From assembly GCA_021817185.1 (NCBI GenBank), contig JAKAVU010000004.1, positions 1 through 30,335 on the forward strand: a stretch of 30,335 nucleotides of DNA, written 5' to 3'. The position numbers were made by a program, and so were the translations under genes. Numbering within the stretch: the first letter of the stretch is position 1; every line of letters begins with the position of its first letter. Positions 24,979 to 30,335 of the stretch are shown in pieces. The notes below the pieces were generated by a model that ran no database searches, was not told where the DNA came from, and saw only the letters and a program-made list of their open reading frames with translations. The DNA comes from a bacterium. GTDB lineage: Bacteria; Chloroflexota; Dormibacteria; UBA8260; Bog-877.

Positions 24979-26376
24979 GTGAGCCGGATCCTGATCGTGG
25001 CCAACGACGTGGTGGCTCTCAGGATGGCGGGCCCGGGGATCCGCTGCTTGGAGCTGGGGCGCTCCATGGCTGCGGACGGCCACCAGGTCACCCTGGTGGG
25101 GGTGGGCGCCACCGACCTCACCAGCCCCGGGCTCACGGTGATGGGTGAGCTGGGTCCGACGGCCCTGGACCACCTAGCCGGCTCACAGGACCTGATCCTC
25201 CTCGAGGGGCTCTCCCTAGTGAGGTATCCCTCACTGGCCCACGTGCGGGTCCCCCTGGTGGTCGACCTGTACGACCCCTTCCCCATCGCCCTCCTCGGCC
25301 AGGAGGAGCACCTGGGGATGGCCCAGCGGGAGCGGGAGGACTCCCAGATCCGGGGGGCGGTCCGGGACCTCCTCCGCCTGGGGGACTACTTCGTCTGCGC
25401 CAGCGAGACCCAGCGAGACCTCTGGCTGGGCTCGCTGCTCGCCGAGGGGCGGCTCAACCCCCGCAGCTGGTCCGATGACCCCACCTTCCGCCGGCTCATC
25501 GACGTGGTGCCCTTCGGACTGCCCGCGGCCCCCCCGCCGGCCCGCGCGGCCGGGGGCCGGATGCCCCTGGCCGGAATCGACCCCCAAGACCTGGTGCTGC
25601 TCTGGGGCGGGGGGATCTACAACTGGTTCGACCCCCTGACCCTCATCGAGGCGCTGGCTCGCACGGAGGACCTCAGCCCCCCGGTCAAGCTGGTGTTCAT
25701 GTCCACCGGCCACCCCAACTCCGGGATCCCTCCCAAGATGTGGATGACCAAAAGGGCGATGGAGCTCTCGGACGAGCTGGGGCTGACCGGCAGGCGGGTT
25801 TACTTCAACACCGACTGGGTCCCGTACGAGGAGCGGGGGAGGTGGCTGGCGGGGGCGGACTGTGGGGTGTCCACCCACTTCGACAACGCCGAGACCCACT
25901 TCGCCTTTCGCACCCGGCTCCTGGACTACCTGTGGGCCGGCCTTCCCATCATCTGCACTCGGGGGGACCACTTCGCCCGCCTGGTGGAGGACCACCAGCT
26001 GGGCTGGACCGTCCCGGCCCGGGACCCGCTGGCCCTGGAGCAGGCCATCCGCGAGCTGGCCGAGGACCGGGCCCGCCGGGAGGAGATCTCGGCCCGGGTG
26101 CTCGCCCAGGCGGCCCAGCTCACGTGGGAGCGGACCACGGCCCCCCTGCGCTCCTTTGCCCGCGCCCCGAGGGGTGCGCCGGACGCTCCCCGCAGCCCGG
26201 GGGCGGCCGCCCAGGCTCAGAGTGCGCTCCGGCTCACTCCCTCGGAGGCTTCCCAGCTCCTCCGCCGGGCGGTGGCTGTCTGGCGCCGGGAGGGAGCCCG
26301 CTCCACCCTGAGGCGCGCCCGGAGCTGGTGGCGGCGCCGCAGGCCGGCGCCGCGGCCCACCTCCGGGCAGAGGTAA
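24979..26376 (+). CDS. GT4-like glycosyltransferase
   Basis: About 465 residues of GT-B fold. SRILIVANDVVALRMAGPGI opens the N-terminal domain; VDLYDPFPI and ASETQRDLWLGSL follow. The donor domain has LLWGGGIYNWFDPLTLIEA, KLVFMSTGHPNSGIPPKMW and THFDNAETHFAFRTRLLDY then LWAGLPIICTRGD, a variant of the usual E-x7-E segment that marks a distinct actinobacterial GT4 subgroup. The tail (from about 405) is Arg/Ala/Pro-rich and probably disordered. GTG 24979 starts right at the first strand; an upstream ATG at 24937 adds 14 unconvincing residues. This gene stands alone on the plus strand, between a decayed GT-C remnant and the LDTR gene. Confidence 0.85.
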   Translation: MSRILIVANDVVALRMAGPGIRCLELGRSMAADGHQVTLVGVGATDLTSPGLTVMGELGPTALDHLAGSQDLILLEGLSLVRYPSLAHVRVPLVVDLYDPFPIALLGQEEHLGMAQREREDSQIRGAVRDLLRLGDYFVCASETQRDLWLGSLLAEGRLNPRSWSDDPTFRRLIDVVPFGLPAAPPPARAAGGRMPLAGIDPQDLVLLWGGGIYNWFDPLTLIEALARTEDLSPPVKLVFMSTGHPNSGIPPKMWMTKRAMELSDELGLTGRRVYFNTDWVPYEERGRWLAGADCGVSTHFDNAETHFAFRTRLLDYLWAGLPIICTRGDHFARLVEDHQLGWTVPARDPLALEQAIRELAEDRARREEISARVLAQAAQLTWERTTAPLRSFARAPRGAPDAPRSPGAAAQAQSALRLTPSEASQLLRRAVAVWRREGARSTLRRARSWWRRRRPAPRPTSGQR

Positions 26377-26590
26377 GGGCGGGCGGCTGGGGAGGGCCTG
26401 CACTCAGGCCGCCACCGGCAGTCCTATCGACCCGTGGCCGGCAGTGCCGGCCCACCCCGGGGAATCGCGGTTCGAGCGGAGACGCAGTCGCATCGCAGCC
26501 GCTTCCCCGGAGGGGAAAGGCTCATACGCGAGGGGCCACACCCCGCTTGAGAGGACCTGCCGCGTCAGGCTCCCGAGCGGCCTCCGGCGG
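26377..26590. other. Spacer between two convergent genes
   Basis: Short gap between the end of the plus-strand GT4 and the end of the minus-strand LDTR protein. No gene is visible; it contains the hairpin at 26436-26452. Confidence 0.5.
26436..26452. terminator. Perfect GC hairpin between convergent genes
   Basis: GGCCGGC, a three-base loop AGT and GCCGGCC make a seven-pair stem in the convergent gap. Position suits a terminator, but no T run follows on either strand. Confidence 0.3.
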
Positions 26591-27940
26591 TCAGGAGTAC
26601 CAGCCCTCCACGTCCACCACGATGTCGGCAGTGCCCAGCTGGTTGAAGAAGGAGACCTGGCCGGTGGGGCTCAGCCCCACCACCACCAGGTTGGGCTGGG
26701 TCTGCCCCGGACTGTAGTTGACGTCCGAGGTTCCTGGCATTGAGACGTTGCTGGGCCACACCGTGAGGTAGCTGGACTGGGTTGGGTCGGTCACCGTGAC
26801 GTTGAGCACCACCGCCGTGGGCGGTGAGGAGGAGGTCATGGACGGCACCCCGCCGAAGCCCGCTACCTGCACGGTGAGCACCCCTCCCTGGCTCAGGGTC
26901 TGACCGGCGTACCCCTGGCCGCTCCCCGGGCGCGTGTCCACGATCCGCTGGGGCACCTGGGAGTTGAAGTCGGAGCCGGATGCGGAGCTGGCGGAGCTGC
27001 TGCTGAAGTAGCCGTTCACGTCCAGGACCAGCTGGGTGTCCGCGCCGGTGAAGTCGTTGTAGAGGTCCACGTAGCCGTTCACCACCGGCACGATCACCCG
27101 GTTGGCAATGGTCTCGCCCTGTGTGAAGTTGAGGTTGGAGGCGAGCGGGCGGGGCTGCGAGTCCGGGTAGGCGGTTATGTAGCTGGACCCGGCGGTGTCC
27201 GTGGCGGTGAGGTTGAAGACCACTGCGCCCACCCCGGTGGCGGGGATCCCTCCCACCCCCGTCACCAGGACGCGTACAGTCCCGCCGGGGCTGACTGGGC
27301 CCGGGGCGGCGCCCAGCCCGATGCGGGTGTCCAGGAGCCGGTAGGGTGTCACCGGGGTGAAGAGGCCTGCCGACCCCTGGGCGGTGGTGGCGACGTACCC
27401 CTCGAGGTCGGCCACCAACTGGACGTCGCCGAGCTGGTTGAAGAAGCTGACCGCGCCGGTGCTGCCCAGCTGGACCTCGACCAGGTTGGCCACGGTCTCG
27501 CCCTGTGTGAAGTTGAGGTTGGAGGCCAGGGGACGTGGGTTCCCCTCGGGGAAGACGGTCACGTAGCTGGAGTTCGTGGGGTCTGTCGCGGTCACGTTGA
27601 GCACCACAGCGCTGGCGCCGTTCGCGGGCACCCCAGCGGTCCCGGCGATGGTGATGCTGATCGTCTGTCCCGGGCCCACCGGGCCGCTCACCCCTCCAGT
27701 GCCGTTGCGGGTGTCCAGCACCCGGGTGGGCGTCAGGGGCACGTAAGGGCCGCAGGTGCCGGTGGGGGCGCCGTATCCTCCGGAACCGGACCCGCCGTAT
27801 CCCCCCCCGGCGCAGCTGGCGGCCAGCTGGAGGGCGGGCTGCGAGATCGCCCAGGCGCCGGCCGCCAGGACAGCGAGCACGGCCGCCACGGTGAACGGCC
27901 TTCTCAGCGCCCCCCTGAGCCACTGCGCCAACTGGGACAT
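26591..27940 (-). CDS. Secreted or anchored protein with three LDTR repeats
   Basis: 449 residues from ATG 27940, which has GAGGAG (27953-27948) seven bases upstream. Residues 11-32 (ALRRPFTVAAVLAVLAAGAW) form a signal peptide or anchor. A Gly-rich linker with Cys43 and Cys63 follows. Three repeats of about 125 residues each begin RVLDTRNG (73), RLLDTRIG (201) and RIVDTRPG (332), each continuing with a 'GxGGxPxxxxxxVVLNVT' strand, 'SNLNFTQGET' and 'VDLEGYV'-like ends. Such repeats occur in many secreted proteins of actinobacteria and related soil lineages; their function is not known to me and I assign none. Cys43 is only a poor lipobox match. Related repeats lie in the decayed remnant at 21214-21575 and the edge protein starting at 28853. 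Confidence 0.85.
   Translation of the reverse strand: MSQLAQWLRGALRRPFTVAAVLAVLAAGAWAISQPALQLAASCAGGGYGGSGSGGYGAPTGTCGPYVPLTPTRVLDTRNGTGGVSGPVGPGQTISITIAGTAGVPANGASAVVLNVTATDPTNSSYVTVFPEGNPRPLASNLNFTQGETVANLVEVQLGSTGAVSFFNQLGDVQLVADLEGYVATTAQGSAGLFTPVTPYRLLDTRIGLGAAPGPVSPGGTVRVLVTGVGGIPATGVGAVVFNLTATDTAGSSYITAYPDSQPRPLASNLNFTQGETIANRVIVPVVNGYVDLYNDFTGADTQLVLDVNGYFSSSSASSASGSDFNSQVPQRIVDTRPGSGQGYAGQTLSQGGVLTVQVAGFGGVPSMTSSSPPTAVVLNVTVTDPTQSSYLTVWPSNVSMPGTSDVNYSPGQTQPNLVVVGLSPTGQVSFFNQLGTADIVVDVEGWYS
27110..27142 (-). repeat. 33-base repeat in the LDTR gene, copy 1
   Basis: This stretch is identical to 27494-27526 and, over 31 bases, to the reverse complement of 30305-30335. It encodes the SNLNFTQGET part of the LDTR repeat. 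The identity at DNA level within coding sequence suggests recent duplication or gene conversion. Confidence 0.8.
27494..27526 (-). repeat. 33-base repeat in the LDTR gene, copy 2
   Basis: Second direct copy within the same gene, 384 bases from the first. That equals one LDTR repeat length (128 codons), so the DNA repeat is in register with the protein repeats. Confidence 0.8.
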
Positions 27941-28289
27941 GCGAACGCTCCTCGCGGCAGCCGCGCCCAAGCTTTCCCTAGCGGCGGACCTGCCGAGTCC
28001 CGATCCTAACACCCTGGCGTCCCAGGCGGCCCCTGGTTCACAGAATCGGAACCCGGCCCCGGCCGCGGCTGCTGACTGCGTCGTTCCCAGGCCGGACCGA
28101 AGCGCCATGGGGTGGGCGGGCTCCCGGCTCCCCAAAGGAGGCGGCGATCGGGACTGCCCTTCTGCGGCCGGGACCTTGTGTGGAGAGGCGGTAACAGCGC
28201 TTGGCGTGACCCGCCCCACCCCTCAGGATCGGCGGTCGGAGGGCGTGAGCGGGTACCGCAGGTGGCCGCGAGCCGACTCCATCTCCACC
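27941..28289. other. Divergent intergenic region between export-related genes
   Basis: About 350 bases between the start of the minus-strand LDTR gene and the plus-strand secreted-protein pair. It should carry both promoters; I see the GAGGAG site of the LDTR gene but no clear -35/-10 boxes. An in-frame GTG at 28245 could extend the plus-strand gene by 15 residues. Confidence 0.45.
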
Positions 28290-28856
28290 ATGCCCCAGCT
28301 CCACCATCTCGCCCCAGCTCTCCCAGCAGCCCTTTTGGTTCTGCTCCCCCTCTCTCTGGTCGGGGCCCCCGCCCTGCCCCTCGCGCACCAGGCGGCACAT
28401 CGCCTTTCGCCCGGCGGCATCCGCCCGGGCGGCAGCACCGCCCGGCTCACCGAGAGCGGGCCCAAGGTGGTGTTGTCGCCCCCGGCCGGGAGCGCCCAGA
28501 AGCCCACGGCGGCCGCCCCCTCGCCCGCTCCTTCTAAGGTCGGTGACTTCCCCTATCCCATGGACGCCATGGGCCAGGTGGCGACCGGCCGGCTCACCCT
28601 CGACGTGAGCGGGACCGGGCCGGGGGGCCAGGAGCGGCTCGAAGTCCAGATCCCGGCCGGTGGCTGGGCGCCCGGACAGCGGGTGTTCCTCTACCTCGGC
28701 CGGGAATACGTGACCTCGGCCGTCCTCGGTGGCTCCGCCGTGATCGAGACCACCTGGACTCCCGGCATCTCCCTCACCGGCTTCCAGTTCCCGGCTGACA
28801 ACCCCTCCGCCCCGATCGACGGATACGGGTCCGCCCCCGTCCCCGGGCCGTCATGA
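28290..28856 (+). CDS. Small secreted protein of unknown function
   Basis: 188 residues from ATG 28290 (GTG 28245 is an alternative; neither has a well-spaced ribosome site). The N-terminus has a signal peptide (LAPALPAALLVLLPLSLVGA), then a Pro/Ala/Ser-rich linker. A folded part follows, from about residue 85: YPMDAMGQVATGRLTLDVSG, LEVQIPAGGWAPG, VFLYLGREYVTSAVLGGSAV, a mostly beta pattern. I do not recognise the family. Its stop overlaps the ATG of the next gene as ATGA, so it is likely made with the C39-like protein and may be its partner or substrate; that link is inference. Confidence 0.6.
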   Translation: MPQLHHLAPALPAALLVLLPLSLVGAPALPLAHQAAHRLSPGGIRPGGSTARLTESGPKVVLSPPAGSAQKPTAAAPSPAPSKVGDFPYPMDAMGQVATGRLTLDVSGTGPGGQERLEVQIPAGGWAPGQRVFLYLGREYVTSAVLGGSAVIETTWTPGISLTGFQFPADNPSAPIDGYGSAPVPGPS

Positions 28857-30335
28857 CGCCCAGGGCAGCCATGGCCTCCGACGGGCCCCGCCGCTGGGGC
28901 AGGGGCGATCTGCGCCCCGCTCGCTCCCTGCTGCTGGCGCTCTCCCTCCTCATGCTGGGATGGCTGGCGCCGCCGGCCACCGCTCTCGCCTCCACCACCC
29001 CGTCCCCCAACGGCCCGGTGGTGCCGGTGTACGGGCAGCAGTGGGGCCCGTGGGGTCCCCAAGACCTCGGCACCAGCTCCTCCACCATCTCCGCGGACGG
29101 GTGCGCCCTCACCGCCTCGGCGATGCTCCTGGAGGCCTACGGGGTGAACACCAACCCCGGAGCGCTGAACCAGTGGCTGATCGCCCACAGCGGCTACGTT
29201 GACCAGAACCTCCTGGTCTGGGGGGCGGTCGCCCAGTACGCCGCGGCCCAGGGGGTGCAGGTCTCGTACACCGGCTGGGAAGGCTACAACCTCAGCGCCA
29301 TCGACACCTCGCTCGCCGCGGGCAACCCGGTGATCGCTCAGGTCACCCTGGACGGCAACATGCACTTCGTCCTCATCACCGGGACCGGCCCGGCGGGGGC
29401 GCTCTGGATCAACGACCCCTGGTACGGCGACCACACCACCTTCCAGTCCCGGTACGGGAGCCCGGCGACAGGGATCCAGTCCATCCGGCTGTACTCCGGC
29501 ACCCCGGCGCCGGCCGACCAGCTCAGCTCGATGGACGCCGGCTCGCCCGCCACGATCAGCTCCCCCTCCGGCGGCCTGGGGGCGGACACCAACGGGGCGG
29601 CACTCCTGCTCCTCCCCTACACCACCCCCACCAGCAACTGGACCCAGGGGACCCCGGTCGCGGCCTCCAGCTGGACCGCCCAGCAGATAGCCTTCACCGT
29701 GCCGGCGGGCACCGGACCGGGATATGTGGTGGTGGAGACCAGCTACGGCGACCCCAACTTCTGGTTCCCCTACTCCCTCACGGGCTCCAACCCGGTGACG
29801 GCCACCTCGCTGTCCCCCCAGGGCGGTCCGGCCACGGGGGGCACCACCGTGACCATCACCGGCTCGGGCTTCGTGGTGCCCTCCGCGGTTGAGTTTGGGG
29901 CCCAGCCCGCGACCTCGACCCAGGTGGTGAGCCCCACGGAGATCCAGGCGGTGGCCCCCTCCGGCACCGGCTCCCAGGCGGTCAGCGTGACCGACTGGCT
30001 GGGGACGGCCATCGCGCCCACGCCTTACTCCTACCCGGTCAGCGGGCCTCCGGGGGCGCTGAGCCCCCTCCCTCCCTCCCGGATCTGTGACACCCGCTCC
30101 GGCAACCCCTCGAGCCTCAGCGGTGGAGCCACCCAGTGCGACGGCCACACCCTGACCCAGGGCGCACCGTTGACGGTCCAGGTGGCCGGGCTGGGCGGGG
30201 TCCCGGCCAGCGGGGCCACGGCCGCGGTGCTCAACGTCACGGTCACGGACCCCACCTCCGCCGGTTACCTCACCGTGTACCCCGCCGGGGAGGCGGCCCC
30301 GCTGGCCTCCAACCTCAACTTCACACAGGGCGAGA
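28853..30335 (+). CDS. Secreted C39-like peptidase with IPT/TIG and LDTR domains (partial, runs off window)
   Basis: 494 residues are visible and the frame stays open at the window edge. A signal peptide (SLLLALSLLMLGWLAPPATA) ends near 46. A papain-like C39-type peptidase domain follows at about 55-215: DGCALTASAMLLEAYG with Cys84, GNMHFVLITG with His171 and WINDPWYGD with Asp188, the expected triad. Next comes a beta-rich stretch, then an IPT/TIG-like domain at about 312-395 (ATSLSPQGGPATGGTTVTIT). An LDTR-type repeat begins at 410 (RICDTRSG) and reaches SNLNFTQGE at the edge. The family usually cleaves peptides outside the membrane; the target is unknown. ATG 28853 overlaps the upstream stop as ATGA. 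The opposite strand is also open here, but only as a shadow. Confidence 0.8.
   Translation, partial: MTPRAAMASDGPRRWGRGDLRPARSLLLALSLLMLGWLAPPATALASTTPSPNGPVVPVYGQQWGPWGPQDLGTSSSTISADGCALTASAMLLEAYGVNTNPGALNQWLIAHSGYVDQNLLVWGAVAQYAAAQGVQVSYTGWEGYNLSAIDTSLAAGNPVIAQVTLDGNMHFVLITGTGPAGALWINDPWYGDHTTFQSRYGSPATGIQSIRLYSGTPAPADQLSSMDAGSPATISSPSGGLGADTNGAALLLLPYTTPTSNWTQGTPVAASSWTAQQIAFTVPAGTGPGYVVVETSYGDPNFWFPYSLTGSNPVTATSLSPQGGPATGGTTVTITGSGFVVPSAVEFGAQPATSTQVVSPTEIQAVAPSGTGSQAVSVTDWLGTAIAPTPYSYPVSGPPGALSPLPPSRICDTRSGNPSSLSGGATQCDGHTLTQGAPLTVQVAGLGGVPASGATAAVLNVTVTDPTSAGYLTVYPAGEAAPLASNLNFTQGE
30305..30335 (+). repeat. Inverted copy of the LDTR DNA repeat at the window edge
   Basis: These 31 bases are the exact reverse complement of the core at 27112-27142 and 27496-27526. 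Because the gene is on the other strand, this is an inverted repeat some 3 kb apart and a possible site of inversion. It continues beyond the window. Confidence 0.75.

Noticed and set aside
25231..26403. Minus-strand open frame of about 390 codons opposite the GT4 gene
   Set aside because: The translation is Pro/Gly/Gln/Val-rich and domain-free, while the plus strand has a clear GT4.
26591..27940. LDTR repeats as a possible CRISPR or satellite array
   Set aside because: The repeats are protein-level units of about 125 codons within one secreted protein, without short regular spacers.
28691..30148. Long minus-strand open frame of about 485 codons
   Set aside because: It lies opposite a plus-strand frame with a signal peptide, an intact Cys-His-Asp peptidase and an LDTR repeat, and its own translation is Gly/Arg/Val-rich with no domain.

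Overview
The DNA is GC-rich (visibly well above 60% in most of the window), many genes start with GTG, and genes are often joined by 4-base stop/start overlaps. Together with the secreted repeat proteins built around an 'LDTR' motif, this suggests a high-GC Gram-positive-type bacterium: an actinomycete (Acidimicrobiia-like) or a related soil lineage such as Candidatus Dormibacterota. This is an inference from style; there is no rRNA or housekeeping marker here to place the organism.

Most of the window is a cell-surface polysaccharide or glycoconjugate locus. At the left edge (about 300-2170, minus strand) is a compact two-gene module of lower GC: an ABC/AAA15-type ATPase followed six bases later by a PIN-like nuclease. 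It looks like an accessory defence or toxin module rather than part of the sugar pathway. From 19 kb down to 2.6 kb, all on the minus strand, runs the glycan block: a GT-C-like membrane protein, a polyprenyl/dolichyl-phosphate-sugar-synthase-like GT2, a polysaccharide flippase, a GT4, a GDP-mannose 3,5-epimerase-like enzyme, a GT-A-like enzyme, a methyltransferase split by a stop codon, a 101-codon frame, a GT2-FkbM fusion, two GT4 enzymes, an FkbM-like methyltransferase, an unidentified frame, a decayed GT4, and a large GT-C-like membrane protein with a long extracellular part. Consecutive genes share GTGA, ATGA or TGATG junctions, so they are probably co-transcribed and translationally coupled. 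Several members are damaged, so the locus seems to be actively eroding or diversifying.

On the right, the plus strand carries UDP-glucose dehydrogenase and UDP-glucuronate decarboxylase, joined by an ATGA overlap. They give UDP-glucuronate and UDP-xylose for the transferases. A further GT4 follows on the plus strand. The UDP-sugar pair sits between two decayed minus-strand remnants: the C-terminal end of an LDTR-repeat protein (21214-21575) and the N-terminal end of a GT-C protein (24725-24846). Intact relatives of both exist in the window (26591-27940 and 19260-20930). The simplest reading is a duplicated GT-C/LDTR segment in which each copy has lost a different gene.

The right end is an export-related group: a minus-strand secreted protein with three LDTR repeats, divergent from a small secreted protein and a larger protein that runs off the window. 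The latter carries a signal peptide, a C39-like cysteine peptidase domain, an IPT/TIG-like domain and the start of an LDTR repeat.
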